Below, piece by piece: positions 1-9,360 of a stretch of DNA of 64,000 nt (its first letter is position 1; every line of letters begins with the position of its first letter). Where the stretch lies: positions 2,885,001-2,949,000 of the forward strand of contig NZ_JAPEOS010000001.1 in assembly GCF_026340975.1 (NCBI RefSeq), in the 5' to 3' direction. Both the position numbers and the translations under genes were made by a program. A model generated the notes under the pieces. The model worked only from the letters and a program-made list of their open reading frames with translations. It was not told where the DNA came from and did not search any database. Origin of the DNA: Streptomyces sp. NBC_01214 (lineage in GTDB: Bacteria; Actinomycetota; Actinomycetes; Streptomycetales; Streptomycetaceae).

Positions 1-1275
1 GAGGGTGTCGCCGGTCTCCGCCCGGGTCAGTTTGGCCACGCAGGCCAGGTCGCCGGCGATGCACCGGGTGAGGACGCGCTGCTGTTTGCCGAAGGGGGAG
101 GAGAGGGTGCCGACCCGCTCGTCGACATCGTGGTCCTCGTGCCCGCGGTCGGTGAGCCCGTGCCCGCTGACGTGCACGGTCTCCTCGGCCTTCAGGGTGC
201 CGGAGAAGACGCGTACGAGGGAGACCCGGCCGACGTAGGGGTCGGAGGAGGTCTTGACGACCTCGGCGACGAGGGAGCCGTCGGGATCGCAGGTGACGTC
301 CGGGCGGGCGGAGCCGTCGGGGCGGGTGACGGGGACGGCGGCGCGCTCCAGGGGGGTGGGGAAGCCGCCGGTGACCAGTTCCAGGAGTTCCACGGTGCCC
401 AGGCCCTGGCGGGCGCCGTCGGTGGCGGGGGCGGCCATCAGGACGGGGTGGAAGGTGCCGCGCGCCACCGCCCGCTCGAGGTCGTCGACGAGGGTCTTGA
501 GGTCGATCTCCTCGCCGCCGAGGTAGCGGTCCATGAGGCTCTCGTCCTCGCTCTCGGCGATGATCCCCTCGATGAGCCGGGCGCGGGCGTCGGTGATGAG
601 GGCGAGCTCGGCCGGGTCCGGGTCGCGCTCCACGCGCTCGCCGGAGGCGTACTCGTAGACGCGCTGGGAGAGCAGGCCGAGCAGGCCGGTGACGGGGGCG
701 TGCCCGTCGGGGCCGGGCGGGCCGTGCAGGGGGAGGTAGAGGGGGATCACCGCGTCGGGGTCGTCGGCGCCGAAGATCTCGCCGCAGACGGTGGTCATCT
801 GCGCGTAGTCGGAGCGGGCGGCCTCCAGGTGGGTCACGACGATGGCGCGGGGCATGCCGACGGCCTCGCACTCGTCCCAGACCATGCGGGTGGCGCCGTC
901 GATCCCGTCCGAGGCCGAGACGACGAAAAGGGCCGCGTCCGCGGCGCGCAGACCGGCCCTGAGTTCCCCGACGAAGTCGGCGTATCCGGGGGTGTCCAGG
1001 ATATTGATCTTGATTCCGCCCCATTCGACGGGGACGAGGGACAGCTGGACGGAGCGCTGTCGGCGGTGCTCGATCTCGTCGTAGTCGGAGACGGTGGCGC
1101 CGTCCTCGACCCGGCCGGCCCGATTGACCGCTCCTGCGGTCAGGGCGAGGGCTTCGACCAGCGTGGTCTTGCCGGATCCGCTGTGGCCGACCAGCACGAC
1201 GTTCCGAATGGACGAGGGGCGGTCGGCCGTCAGTGCCCTGCCGGCGGCTCCGGCGTGGTGTGATGTGGCTCCCAT
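1..1275 (-). CDS. Elongation factor G-like GTPase (EF-G2/FusA2 type), C-terminus outside window
   Basis: Open reading frame running off the left edge; 425 codons are present from an ATG at 1275, with GGAGGT just upstream. The P-loop GHSGSGKT is at residues 30-37 and the G3 motif DTPGYADF is at 94-101. In true EF-G the G3 motif reads DTPGH; here Tyr98 replaces the catalytic His, which is usual for the EF-G-like subfamily rather than for the translocase FusA. The visible part covers the G domain and the start of domain II (the segment ending AKLTRAETGDTL). The substrate is GTP and the partner is presumably the ribosome, but this subfamily's role is unsettled. It is transcribed divergently from pgsA. 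The family is clear; the function is not. Confidence 0.9.
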   Translation of the reverse strand, partial: MGATSHHAGAAGRALTADRPSSIRNVVLVGHSGSGKTTLVEALALTAGAVNRAGRVEDGATVSDYDEIEHRRQRSVQLSLVPVEWGGIKINILDTPGYADFVGELRAGLRAADAALFVVSASDGIDGATRMVWDECEAVGMPRAIVVTHLEAARSDYAQMTTVCGEIFGADDPDAVIPLYLPLHGPPGPDGHAPVTGLLGLLSQRVYEYASGERVERDPDPAELALITDARARLIEGIIAESEDESLMDRYLGGEEIDLKTLVDDLERAVARGTFHPVLMAAPATDGARQGLGTVELLELVTGGFPTPLERAAVPVTRPDGSARPDVTCDPDGSLVAEVVKTSSDPYVGRVSLVRVFSGTLKAEETVHVSGHGLTDRGHEDHDVDERVGTLSSPFGKQQRVLTRCIAGDLACVAKLTRAETGDTL

Positions 1276-1588
1276 GATGCTCGTACCTCCCGGTGGTGAC
1301 GGTGAGGAGGGTCGGGTGGTGTGGGGACGGGTGTCCGGATCGGGTGTCCCGGCCTCCTCCGCGGAGGAGGAACGAGTGGTTCTTCGAGCTTTGCACTGGT
1401 GTCACATCCCGTCCATACGTCGTACCGGGGACGTACGCGGGGCCCACCGGAGGCGGTCCACGACGTGACGTACGTCTTACGTGACACGAACCGGTGGGTG
1501 CGCGGCGTTCGCGCGGTGGCGTGCTGGCTACGATGGGCCAGCCGGTGGCCGTGGTGGCCGTGCGGCCCAGCGACCCTCCGGGAAGGCC
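1276..1588. other. Divergent intergenic region with ACGT-rich palindromes
   Basis: About 310 bases between the EF-G-like gene and pgsA. I see no gene in it. It is rich in ACGT words: four lie between 1464 and 1483, and GACGTACGTC at 1468-1477 is a perfect 10-base palindrome. This is bracketed by an inverted pair CCCACCGG (1444-1451) and CCGGTGGG (1492-1499). A TACGAT hexamer at 1529-1534 could be the pgsA -10 element. Operator function is inference. Confidence 0.4.
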
Positions 1589-2248
1589 ATGCTGAACAAG
1601 TACGCGCGTGCATTCTTCACGCGTGTTCTCACGCCATTCGCCGCATTTCTGCTCAGGCGGGGGGTGAGCCCGGACGCGGTCACCCTGATCGGCACGGCCG
1701 GAGTGGTGGCCGGAGCGCTGTGGTTCTTCCCCCGCGGCGAGTTCTTCTGGGGCACCATCACCATCACCCTCTTCGTCTTCTCCGACCTGGTGGACGGGAA
1801 CATGGCCCGCCAGGCCGGCATCTCCAGCCGGTGGGGAGCCTTCCTCGACTCCACCCTCGACCGGGTGGCGGACGCGGCGATCTTCGGCGGCCTCGCGCTC
1901 TGGTACGCGGGCAATGGGAACGACAACGCACTGTGTGCGGTGGCGATCTTCTGCCTGGCCAGTGGCCAGGTGGTCTCCTACACCAAGGCGCGCGGCGAGT
2001 CGATCGGGCTGCCGGTGGCCGTCAACGGGCTCATCGAGCGGGCCGAGCGACTGGTGATCTCGCTGGTCGCGGCCGGCCTGTCCGGGCTGCAGACCTTCGG
2101 CGTGCCGTCCTGGATCGGTGTGCTGCTGCCGATCGCGCTGTGGATCGTGGCGGTGGGCTCGCTCGTCACCCTGATCCAGCGGGTGGTCACCGTGCGCCGC
2201 GAGTCGGCCGAGGCCGACGCGGCGGCCGCCGAGGGCGGCGCGGCCTGA
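1589..2248 (+). CDS. pgsA: Phosphatidylinositol phosphate synthase (CDP-alcohol phosphatidyltransferase)
   Basis: Membrane enzyme that joins CDP-diacylglycerol to inositol 1-phosphate, the first step towards phosphatidylinositol and PIMs. It has 219 residues. The family signature is complete: D66, D69, G70, A73, R74, G83, D87 and D91 fit DxxDGxxAR-x8-GxxxDxxxD. Several hydrophobic helices follow (about 110-135 and 155-190). ATG 1589 was chosen because GGAAGG precedes it and the protein then begins right before the first amphipathic helix; longer in-frame starts add an unlikely Arg/Gly-rich stretch. Its stop TGA overlaps the next ATG (TGATG), so it is translationally coupled to the acyltransferase. 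The adjacent PIM genes argue for PIP synthase over PG-phosphate synthase. Confidence 0.9.
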   Translation: MLNKYARAFFTRVLTPFAAFLLRRGVSPDAVTLIGTAGVVAGALWFFPRGEFFWGTITITLFVFSDLVDGNMARQAGISSRWGAFLDSTLDRVADAAIFGGLALWYAGNGNDNALCAVAIFCLASGQVVSYTKARGESIGLPVAVNGLIERAERLVISLVAAGLSGLQTFGVPSWIGVLLPIALWIVAVGSLVTLIQRVVTVRRESAEADAAAAEGGAA

Positions 2249-3150
2249 TGGGCGCCCTACAGGACAAGCTCGTCGACTCGCTGTACGGACTCGGCTGGGC
2301 CGGGGTCAAGAAGCTGCCCGAACCGGCGGCCGTGGCCCTGGGCCGGCGCATCGCCGACTTCGCGTGGAAGCGGCGCGGCAAGAGCGTGCTGCGGCTGGAG
2401 TCGAACCTGGCCCGGGTGGTGCCCGACGCCGGCCCGGAGCGGCTGCGCGAGCTGTCGCAGGCGGGCATGCGCTCGTACATGCGGTACTGGATGGAGTCGT
2501 TCCGGCTGCCGACCATGGACCCGGAGCGCTTCAGCACCGATGTCGAGTTCCAGGACGAGCACCTGCTGCGCGAGGCCCTCGACTCCGGGCGCGGTGTGAT
2601 CGTGGCCCTGCCGCACCTCGCCAACTGGGACCTCGCCGGGGCCTGGGCCATCGGTCACATGGGTGCGCCCTTCACGACGGTCGCCGAGCGGCTGAAGCCC
2701 GAGACCCTCTACGACCGCTTCGTGGCCTACCGGGAGAGCCTGGGCATGGAGGTCCTGCCGCACAGCGGCGGCGCCGCCTTCGGCACCCTCGCCCGGCGAC
2801 TGCGCTCCGGCGGCATGGTCTGCCTGGTCGCGGACCGGGACCTGTCGGCCTCCGGGGTCGAGGTGGACTTCTTCGGCGCCACGGCGCGCATGCCGGCCGG
2901 ACCGGCGCTGCTGGCGCAGCAGACCGGTGCGGTGCTGCTCCCGGCGACCCTGCACTACGGCGACGCGCCGAAGATGTACGGCCGGATCCACCCCGAGGTG
3001 AAGGTGCCGAAGACCGGGACCCGGACCGAGAAGACCACCCTCATGACCCAGGCGGTGGCGGACGTCTTCGCGTGGGGCATCGCCGAGCACCCGGAGGACT
3101 GGCACATGCTGCAGCGGCTGTGGCTGGACGACTTGGAGGAGCGCCCGTAG
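2248..3150 (+). CDS. Phosphatidylinositol mannoside acyltransferase (LPLAT/HtrB family)
   Basis: 300 residues. It transfers an acyl chain from acyl-CoA to a mannose of PIM on the cytoplasmic face of the membrane. The acyltransferase HX4D motif is H123-LANW-D128, and GGMVCLVADRDLS with the following FFGAT fit the LpxL/HtrB-like substrate pocket. It has no signal peptide. The start ATG overlaps the pgsA stop, and its TAG overlaps the GTG of pimA, so the three genes form one coupled operon. Sequence features alone give the LPLAT family; the PIM substrate is inferred from the flanking PI synthase and PimA-like mannosyltransferase. Confidence 0.88.
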   Translation: MGALQDKLVDSLYGLGWAGVKKLPEPAAVALGRRIADFAWKRRGKSVLRLESNLARVVPDAGPERLRELSQAGMRSYMRYWMESFRLPTMDPERFSTDVEFQDEHLLREALDSGRGVIVALPHLANWDLAGAWAIGHMGAPFTTVAERLKPETLYDRFVAYRESLGMEVLPHSGGAAFGTLARRLRSGGMVCLVADRDLSASGVEVDFFGATARMPAGPALLAQQTGAVLLPATLHYGDAPKMYGRIHPEVKVPKTGTRTEKTTLMTQAVADVFAWGIAEHPEDWHMLQRLWLDDLEERP

Positions 3151-4322
3151 TGAAGATCGGCATCGTGTGCCCGTACTCGTGGGACGTGCCGGGTGGCGTC
3201 CAGTTCCACATCCGGGACCTGGCGGAGCACCTGATCCGCCTCGGCCACGAGGTGTCGGTGCTCGCCCCGGCGGACGACGAGACCCCGCTGCCGCCGTACG
3301 TGGTCTCGGCCGGGCGGGCGGTGCCGGTCCCGTACAACGGCTCGGTGGCCCGGCTGAACTTCGGCTTCCTGTCGGCGGCCCGGGTCCGGCGCTGGCTCCA
3401 CGACGGCACCTTCGACGTGATCCACATCCACGAGCCGGCCTCGCCCTCGCTGGGGCTGCTGTCCTGCTGGGCGGCGCAGGGCCCGATCGTGGCGACCTTC
3501 CACACCTCGAACCCCCGGTCCCGGGCGATGATCGCGGCGTACCCGATCCTGCAGCCGGCCCTGGAGAAGATCAACGCGCGGATCGCGGTGAGCGAGTACG
3601 CGCGGCGCACGCTGGTGGAGCACCTGGGCGGCGACGCGGTCGTCATCCCCAACGGCGTCGACGTGGACTTCTTCGCCAAGGCCGAGGCCAACCCCGACTG
3701 GTCCGGTCAGACGCTGGGCTTCATCGGCCGGATCGACGAGCCCCGCAAGGGCCTGCCGGTGCTGATGGCGGCCTTCCCGCAGATCGTGGAGGCCTGCCCG
3801 GACGTACGCCTGCTGGTGGCGGGCCGCGGTGACGAGGAGGAGGCGGTGGCCTCCCTCCCGGCGGACCTCCGCTCCCGCGTCGAGTTCCTCGGCATGGTCT
3901 CGGACGAGGACAAGGCGCGGCTGCTGCGCAGCGTGGACGTGTACGTCGCCCCGAACACCGGCGGCGAGAGCTTCGGCATCATCCTGGTCGAGGCCCTGTC
4001 GGCGGGTGCGGCCGTGCTCGCGTCGGACCTGGACGCCTTCGCCCAGGTCCTGGACCAGGGCGGGGCCGGCGATCTCTTCGCCAACGAGAACGCCGACGCG
4101 CTGGCGACGGCGGCGATCAGCCTGCTGCGGGACCCGGAGCGGCGGGCCGAGCTCAGCGCCCGCGGCTCGGCGCACGTGCGCCGCTTCGACTGGTCCACGG
4201 TCGGGGCGGATATCCTGGCCGTCTACGAAACGGTGACGGACGGCGCCGCGGCGGTGGCCGCGGACGAACGCGTCCCCCTCCGCACCCGCTTGGGCTTCTC
4301 GAAGGACACCACGTCCTCCTGA
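3150..4322 (+). CDS. pimA: Phosphatidylinositol alpha-mannosyltransferase (GT4)
   Basis: 390 residues, GT-B fold. It transfers mannose from GDP-mannose to phosphatidylinositol. The N-terminus VKIGIVCPYSWDVPGGVQ is the PimA signature with the GGV loop. The C-terminal Rossmann domain has IGRIDEPRKG and the EX7E element E273-SFGIILV-E281, which binds the nucleotide sugar. GTG 3150 shares its G with the upstream stop, and GGAGGAG lies about 10 bases before it. It is the third gene of the PIM operon. It converges with the next gene, leaving only 7 bases between them with no clear terminator. Confidence 0.9.
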   Translation: MKIGIVCPYSWDVPGGVQFHIRDLAEHLIRLGHEVSVLAPADDETPLPPYVVSAGRAVPVPYNGSVARLNFGFLSAARVRRWLHDGTFDVIHIHEPASPSLGLLSCWAAQGPIVATFHTSNPRSRAMIAAYPILQPALEKINARIAVSEYARRTLVEHLGGDAVVIPNGVDVDFFAKAEANPDWSGQTLGFIGRIDEPRKGLPVLMAAFPQIVEACPDVRLLVAGRGDEEEAVASLPADLRSRVEFLGMVSDEDKARLLRSVDVYVAPNTGGESFGIILVEALSAGAAVLASDLDAFAQVLDQGGAGDLFANENADALATAAISLLRDPERRAELSARGSAHVRRFDWSTVGADILAVYETVTDGAAAVAADERVPLRTRLGFSKDTTSS

Positions 4323-4329
4323 GGGTTCG

Positions 4330-4917
4330 CTACCCGGCGGAGACGGTCCGGTCGGGCCGGCCGTCGGGGGCGACGGCCACCTCGTGGACCACGCCGCCGG
4401 AGGTGGTCAGACGGATCCGGTCGGGGGCCGTCCAGACGGCCTCGCGGAGCTCGTTGTCGGTGGCGTCGCCGTTGAAGTAGCCGACGGCCCAGCGGCGCTC
4501 CAGGGGCCCGCTGCCCTGGTGGACGTACACGTACCACAGCGGGTCGATCATGGCCGAGCCCTCTTCGACGACCAGTCGACGGTCGTTCCGGCCGGGGGCC
4601 GTCAGACTCTGCGTCTGCTCCTGCCCACCGTCCAGCAGGGTCAGCAAGGTGGCGAGGGCCATGATCATGATCCCGAGGACGGCCACCGGGAGTCCCAGGG
4701 CGAGGCGCGTCGCAGTCTTCCGCGCTCCCAGCAGGATCCCGCCGACCAGGGCGACCAGCGCGAGCCAGCCCATGGTGACGAAGTGGCCGTGTACCCGGTT
4801 GAGGACGACGAGACCGCCGTCCGGACCGCCCCAGAAGTGAGCGGCCAGTGCGCCGGTCACCAGGGCGGCGGCCACCGCGAGCAGTACCCGTGCCGACGTT
4901 CTGCGGCGCGATCTCAT
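4330..4917 (-). CDS. Membrane protein of unknown function
   Basis: 195 residues; I do not recognise the family. The start is ATG 4917. The first 90 residues hold an Arg-rich N-terminus and three hydrophobic segments (about 9-26, 48-64 and 73-95). A soluble C-terminal half follows, with VYVHQGSGPLERRWAVGYF and a run of short beta-type stretches, suggesting a small extracytoplasmic or cytoplasmic beta domain. It converges on pimA and diverges from the gene at 5027. Nothing in the context assigns a role. Confidence 0.7.
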   Translation of the reverse strand: MRSRRRTSARVLLAVAAALVTGALAAHFWGGPDGGLVVLNRVHGHFVTMGWLALVALVGGILLGARKTATRLALGLPVAVLGIMIMALATLLTLLDGGQEQTQSLTAPGRNDRRLVVEEGSAMIDPLWYVYVHQGSGPLERRWAVGYFNGDATDNELREAVWTAPDRIRLTTSGGVVHEVAVAPDGRPDRTVSAG

Positions 4918-5026
4918 GAGTCTCGTCCCCCCGATAGCTTTGGATCATGAACCCTACGGGTCCGGGGGCGGCCCGGGCCAGGGGCGATGGGGGTCGGGGG
5001 CGCGCGGAGCGGTAGGGTCGCGCAGC

Positions 5027-5569
5027 GTGATCGAAACCCTTGTCTGGATCGCCCTGGCTCTCGGAGTCATCGGGGTCTACCTCAGCTGGACCGCCGGCCG
5101 GCTCGACCGGCTGCACTCGCGGATGGACGCCGCGCGGGCCGCGCTCGACGCGCAGCTCGTGCGGCGGGCCTCCGTCGTGCTGGAGGTGGCCACGTCCGGG
5201 GTGCTCGACCCCGCCTCCTCCCTGGTGCTCTACGAGGCCGCGCACGCCGCCCGGCAGGCCGAGGAGGACCACCGCGAGGTGGCCGAGAGCGAGCTCAGCC
5301 AGGCGCTGCGGGCGGTCTTCGCCGATGCCGACCAGGTCGACGTGCTCAAGGCGGCCCCCGGTGGGGCCGAGGCCACGGAGGAGTTGGCGGCGGCCGTCCG
5401 CCGGGTTCCGATGGCGCGGCGCTTCCTCAACGACTCGGTGCGGGCCGCCCGCGCGCTGCGCCGGCACCGCAAGGTCCGCTGGTTCAGACTGGCGGGTCAC
5501 GCGCCGTTCCCGCTCGCCTTCGAAATGGACGATGAGCCTCCGGTGGATCTTGCAGATCGGCCGACGTAG
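5027..5569 (+). CDS. Membrane-anchored protein of unknown function
   Basis: 180 residues starting at GTG 5027. A single hydrophobic segment at about 4-20 (LVWIALALGVIGVYLSW) is followed by a charged, Ala/Arg/Glu-rich helical domain predicted to be cytoplasmic. Longer in-frame starts exist (back to 4916) but add a Gly-rich stretch with no conserved look. A TAGGGT hexamer at 5013-5018 sits 8 bases before the GTG, so a nearly leaderless transcript is possible. The layout resembles LemA-like anchored helical proteins, but I cannot assign it. Confidence 0.65.
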   Translation: MIETLVWIALALGVIGVYLSWTAGRLDRLHSRMDAARAALDAQLVRRASVVLEVATSGVLDPASSLVLYEAAHAARQAEEDHREVAESELSQALRAVFADADQVDVLKAAPGGAEATEELAAAVRRVPMARRFLNDSVRAARALRRHRKVRWFRLAGHAPFPLAFEMDDEPPVDLADRPT

Positions 5570-5574
5570 GGCTT

Positions 5575-5627
5575 CAAAGGGCCGCGAGGGACAAATCAAG
5601 GAGCCACAGGCTCCACATTGGCCCTTG
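5575..5627 (+). promoter_or_regulatory. Two-tier hairpin upstream of pdxS
   Basis: An inner stem GGAGCC (5600-5605) / GGCTCC (5609-5614) with loop ACA sits inside an outer pairing of CAAAGGGCC (5575-5583) with GGCCCTTG (5620-5627). It lies just after the upstream stop codon and about 80 bases before pdxS. It may be a terminator for the gene at 5027 or part of a structured pdxS leader. No known riboswitch consensus was recognised. Confidence 0.4.
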
Positions 5628-5706
5628 TAGTGGACTGATCCCTTGGGGTTTCCTCAGCCGAGTAGTACGAGCAGCACCCCGTCTTCCTTTCGAGTGAGGT
5701 CAATCC

Positions 5707-6624
5707 GTGAGCACGCTTCCCACCTCCCCCCAGTCCGCCGAGTCGGCGATCGGCACCTCGCGCGTCAAGCGCGGCATGGCCGAGCAGCTGAAGGGCGGCG
5801 TGATCATGGACGTGGTCAACGCCGAGCAGGCGAAGATCGCTGAGGACGCCGGCGCCGTGGCCGTCATGGCCCTGGAGCGGGTCCCGGCCGACATCCGCAA
5901 GGACGGCGGCGTCGCGCGCATGTCCGACCCGAACATGATCGAAGAGATCATCGAGGCCGTCTCGATCCCGGTCATGGCCAAGTCCCGCATCGGCCACTTC
6001 GTCGAGGCCCAGGTCCTGCAGTCCCTCGGCGTCGACTACATCGACGAGTCCGAGGTCCTGACCCCGGCCGACGAGGTCAACCACTCCGACAAGTGGGCGT
6101 TCACCACCCCCTTCGTCTGTGGCGCCACCAACCTGGGCGAGGCCCTGCGCCGCATCGCCGAGGGCGCGGCCATGATCCGCTCGAAGGGCGAGGCCGGCAC
6201 CGGCAACGTCGTCGAGGCCGTCCGCCACCTGCGCCAGATCAAGAACGAGATCGCCCGCCTGCGCGGCTACGACAACAACGAGCTGTTCGCCGCCGCCAAG
6301 GAGCTGCGCGCCCCGTACGAGCTCGTCAAGGAAGTCGCCGAGCTCGGCAAGCTCCCGGTCGTGCTGTTCTCCGCCGGTGGCGTCGCCACCCCCGCCGACG
6401 CCGCGCTCATGCGCCAGCTCGGCGCCGAGGGCGTCTTCGTCGGCTCCGGCATCTTCAAGTCGGGCGACCCGGCCAAGCGCGCCGCCGCCATCGTGAAGGC
6501 CACCACCTTCTACGACGACCCGAAGATCATCGCGGACGCCTCCCGCAACCTGGGCGAGGCCATGGTCGGCATCAACTGCGACACCCTCCCCGAGGCCGAG
6601 CGCTACGCCAACCGCGGCTGGTAG
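5707..6624 (+). CDS. pdxS: Pyridoxal 5'-phosphate synthase, synthase subunit PdxS
   Basis: 305 residues, a (beta/alpha)8 barrel. It makes PLP from ribose 5-phosphate, glyceraldehyde 3-phosphate and ammonia delivered by PdxT; the active complex is a PdxS dodecamer carrying PdxT. The imine-forming lysine is K92 in [12 protein letters not shown], the conserved GVIMDVVN is at 31-38, and SKGEAGTGN is the phosphate-binding and second-lysine loop. Length is normal for the family. GTG 5707 is preceded by GAGTGAGGT. pdxT follows after 7 bases, so they form an operon. This is the deoxyxylulose-independent route, as expected in actinobacteria. Confidence 0.97.
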   Translation: MSTLPTSPQSAESAIGTSRVKRGMAEQLKGGVIMDVVNAEQAKIAEDAGAVAVMALERVPADIRKDGGVARMSDPNMIEEIIEAVSIPVMAKSRIGHFVEAQVLQSLGVDYIDESEVLTPADEVNHSDKWAFTTPFVCGATNLGEALRRIAEGAAMIRSKGEAGTGNVVEAVRHLRQIKNEIARLRGYDNNELFAAAKELRAPYELVKEVAELGKLPVVLFSAGGVATPADAALMRQLGAEGVFVGSGIFKSGDPAKRAAAIVKATTFYDDPKIIADASRNLGEAMVGINCDTLPEAERYANRGW

Positions 6625-6631
6625 TCCCGAC

Positions 6632-7225
6632 ATGACGAACACCCCCGTGATCGGTGTCCTGGCCCTCCAGGGCGACGTACGGGAACACCTGATCGCCCTG
6701 GCCGCGGCGGACGCCGTGGCCAGGCCGGTCCGGCGTCCCGAGGAGCTCGCCGAGGTCGACGCCCTGGTGATCCCCGGCGGCGAGTCCACCACCATGTCGA
6801 AGCTCGCCGTGCTGTTCGGCATGCTGGAGCCGCTGCGCGACCGCGTGGCGGCCGGCATGCCCGTGTACGGCACCTGCGCCGGCATGATCATGCTCGCGGA
6901 CAAGCTCCTGGACGGCCGTGAGGACCAGGAGACCTTGGGCGGCATCGACATGATCGTCCGCCGCAACGCGTTCGGCCGTCAGAACGAGTCCTTCGAAGCG
7001 AAGATCGACTTCGCGGGCATAGCGGGCGGTCCGGTCGAGGGCGTCTTCATCCGCGCGCCCTGGGTCGAGTCCGTCGGCGCCGCCGCCGAGGTGCTCGCCA
7101 CGTACGACGGCCACACGGTCGCCGTGCGTCAGGGCAACGTCCTGGCGACCTCGTTCCACCCCGAGCTGACCGGAGACGACCGCGTTCACGCGTACTTCGT
7201 CGACATGGTGCGCGCGGGGCTGTGA
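6632..7225 (+). CDS. pdxT: Pyridoxal 5'-phosphate synthase, glutaminase subunit PdxT
   Basis: 197 residues, class I glutamine amidotransferase that hydrolyses glutamine and channels ammonia to PdxS. The catalytic triad is visible: C82 in YGTCAGMI, and H176 and E178 in SFHPELTGD. The glutamine-binding PGGESTTM is at 48-55. It starts at ATG 6632, 7 bases after pdxS, and must act with it in a 1:1 complex. Next is the yebC gene, 57 bases away. Confidence 0.97.
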   Translation: MTNTPVIGVLALQGDVREHLIALAAADAVARPVRRPEELAEVDALVIPGGESTTMSKLAVLFGMLEPLRDRVAAGMPVYGTCAGMIMLADKLLDGREDQETLGGIDMIVRRNAFGRQNESFEAKIDFAGIAGGPVEGVFIRAPWVESVGAAAEVLATYDGHTVAVRQGNVLATSFHPELTGDDRVHAYFVDMVRAGL

Positions 7226-7282
7226 CGGGCTCCCGGTAGGATCGGGGACGAACACTGTTGGTTACGCGAAGGAGACAGGCGG

Positions 7283-8035
7283 ATGTCCGGCCACTCTAAA
7301 TGGGCTACGACGAAGCACAAGAAGGCCGTGATCGATGCCAAGCGCGGCAAGCTCTTCGCGAAGCTGATCAAGAACATCGAGGTCGCGGCCCGTATGGGCG
7401 GCGCCGACATCGACGGCAACCCGACGCTCTTCGACGCCATCCAGAAGGCGAAGAAGAGCTCGGTCCCCAACAAGAACATCGACTCCGCGGTCAAGCGCGG
7501 CGGTGGACTTGAGGCCGGCGGCGCCGACTACGAGACGATCATGTACGAAGGCTACGGTCCGAACGGCGTCGCGGTGCTGATCGAGTGCCTCACCGACAAC
7601 CGCAACCGTGCCGCGTCCGACGTGCGTGTCGCCATGACCCGCAACGGCGGTTCGATGGCCGACCCGGGCTCGGTCTCGTACCTGTTCAACCGTAAGGGCG
7701 TCGTCCTGCTGCCCAAGGGCGAGCTCTCCGAGGACGACGTCCTGGAGACGGTGCTCGACGCGGGTGCCGAAGAGGTCAACGACCTCGGCGACAGCTTCGA
7801 GATCATCAGCGAGGCCACCGACATGGTCGCGGTCCGTACCGCGCTCCAGGCGGCCGGCATCGACTACGACTCGGCCGACTCCAACTTCCTGCCGACCATG
7901 CAGGTCGAGCTGGACGAAGAGGGCGCGCGCAAGATCTTCAAGCTGATCGACGCGCTGGAGGACAGCGACGACGTGCAGAACGTCTTCGCCAACTTCGACG
8001 TCTCGGACGAAGTCATGGAGAAGGTCGACGCCTGA
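7283..8035 (+). CDS. yebC: YebC/PmpR-family protein
   Basis: 250 residues. The N-terminal signature [23 protein letters not shown] is intact and the three-domain TACO1/YebC length is normal. Members bind DNA as transcription regulators or act on the ribosome during translation; which applies here cannot be told from sequence. ATG 7283 has GGAGA upstream. In many actinobacteria it lies directly before ruvCAB, as here, but a strong terminator separates it from ruvC, so it is probably transcribed separately. Confidence 0.95.
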   Translation: MSGHSKWATTKHKKAVIDAKRGKLFAKLIKNIEVAARMGGADIDGNPTLFDAIQKAKKSSVPNKNIDSAVKRGGGLEAGGADYETIMYEGYGPNGVAVLIECLTDNRNRAASDVRVAMTRNGGSMADPGSVSYLFNRKGVVLLPKGELSEDDVLETVLDAGAEEVNDLGDSFEIISEATDMVAVRTALQAAGIDYDSADSNFLPTMQVELDEEGARKIFKLIDALEDSDDVQNVFANFDVSDEVMEKVDA

Positions 8036-8045
8036 CCGAGCGTCA

Positions 8046-8082
8046 ACGGTGGGCCGACGGGGACACCCCGTCGGCCCACCGT
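8046..8082 (+). terminator. Terminator-like hairpin after yebC
   Basis: A perfect 17-base stem (8046-8062 with 8066-8082) and an ACA loop, starting 10 bases after the yebC stop. The tail is GC-rich, as usual in this genus. Confidence 0.8.
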
Positions 8083-8200
8083 CGTTTCCGTCCCCGGCAC
8101 TTCCGACGCCCCCGGCCCGGCGGGTCGGTCCGTGCGGTCGGTGCCGCTGTCACAGGCGGCCGGTAGCCTGCACACCTGCGCGAAGGAGGAGGTGGCGGTG

Positions 8201-8731
8201 GTGCGAGTGCTGGGTGTTGACCCGGGACTGACGCGGTGCGGTGTCGGCGTCGTCGAGGGCGTGGCCGGACGGCCGCTGACCATGCTCGGCGTGGGAGTCG
8301 TACGGACGCCCGCGGACGCCGAGTTGGGCCACCGGCTCGTCGCCATCGAGCAGGGCATCGAGCAATGGCTCGATGCGCACCGGCCCGAAGTGGTCGCCGT
8401 GGAGCGGGTGTTCAGCCAGCACAACGTCAGCACCGTGATGGGCACCGCCCAGGCGAGCGCCGTCGCGATGCTGTGCGCCGCCCGCCGCGGAATACCGGTC
8501 GCCCTGCACACCCCCAGCGAGGTTAAGGCCGCCGTCACCGGCACCGGCCGCGCCGACAAGGCCCAGGTCGGCGCGATGGTCACCCGGCTACTGAGGCTGG
8601 ACGCACCACCCAAACCGGCGGACGCCGCCGACGCCCTCGCCCTCGCCATCTGCCACATCTGGCGGGCCCCCGCCCACAACCGCCTCCAGCAGGCGGTCGC
8701 CCTGCACGCCTCGAAAGGCCGTACCCGATGA
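8201..8731 (+). CDS. ruvC: Crossover junction endodeoxyribonuclease RuvC
   Basis: 176 residues. It resolves Holliday junctions with RuvAB by paired nicks. The catalytic acidic residues lie in VLGVDPGLT (D7), VVAVERVF and [15 protein letters not shown]. Three in-frame GTG codons lie close together at 8192, 8198 and 8201. GTG 8201 gives the usual VRVLGVDPG start and lies 11 bases after GGAGG (8185-8189); 8198 is also possible. The stop TGA overlaps the ruvA ATG (ATGA), so the two are coupled. A TAGCCT at 8164-8169 may be the operon -10. Confidence 0.95.
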   Translation: MRVLGVDPGLTRCGVGVVEGVAGRPLTMLGVGVVRTPADAELGHRLVAIEQGIEQWLDAHRPEVVAVERVFSQHNVSTVMGTAQASAVAMLCAARRGIPVALHTPSEVKAAVTGTGRADKAQVGAMVTRLLRLDAPPKPADAADALALAICHIWRAPAHNRLQQAVALHASKGRTR

Positions 8732-9360
8732 TCGCCTTCGTCAGCGGCCCGGTCGCCGCACTCGCACCCACCCTTGCCGTGATCGAGGTCGGGGGAGTGG
8801 GCATGGCCGTGCAGTGCACCCCCACCACCATCTCCGGCCTGCGCATCGGGGAGCAGGCCCGACTGGCCACCTCCCTCGTCGTCCGCGAGGACTCGCTCAC
8901 CCTGTACGGCTTCGCCGACGACGACGAGCGCCAGGTCTTCGAGATCCTGCAGACCGCCAGCGGGGTCGGACCGAGGCTCGCCCAGGCGATGCTCGGCGTA
9001 CACAGCCCCGACGCGCTGCGCCTGGCCGTCTCCACCGGCGACGAGAAGGCGCTCGTGGCGGTGCCGGGCATCGGCAAGAAGGGCGCCCAGAAGCTACTCC
9101 TCGAACTGAAGGGCAAGCTGGGGGCTCCGCTGGGCAGCAGCGGCCTCGTGGGCGCGCAGCGCGCCGCGGCCTCCGGGCCCGCCCCCTGGACCGAGCAGCT
9201 CTCCGCCGCCCTGATCGGCCTCGGCTACGCCTCGCGCGACGCGGAGGACGCGGTCGCGGCGGTGACGCCGCAGGCCGAGGCCGCCATCGCCGCCGGCGGT
9301 TCGGCCCCCGTTCCGCAGCTCCTGCGGGCGGCCCTCCAGTCCCTGAACCGGGCCCGCTAG
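8728..9360 (+). CDS. ruvA: Holliday junction branch migration protein RuvA
   Basis: 210 residues. It binds four-way junctions as a tetramer and loads RuvB. The N-terminal OB-fold begins [12 protein letters not shown], the double helix-hairpin-helix region includes [11 protein letters not shown] and [16 protein letters not shown], and domain III at the C-terminus contacts RuvB. It overlaps ruvC by 4 bases. A 153-base gap separates it from ruvB, so ruvB may have its own ribosome entry or promoter. Confidence 0.96.
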   Translation: MIAFVSGPVAALAPTLAVIEVGGVGMAVQCTPTTISGLRIGEQARLATSLVVREDSLTLYGFADDDERQVFEILQTASGVGPRLAQAMLGVHSPDALRLAVSTGDEKALVAVPGIGKKGAQKLLLELKGKLGAPLGSSGLVGAQRAAASGPAPWTEQLSAALIGLGYASRDAEDAVAAVTPQAEAAIAAGGSAPVPQLLRAALQSLNRAR

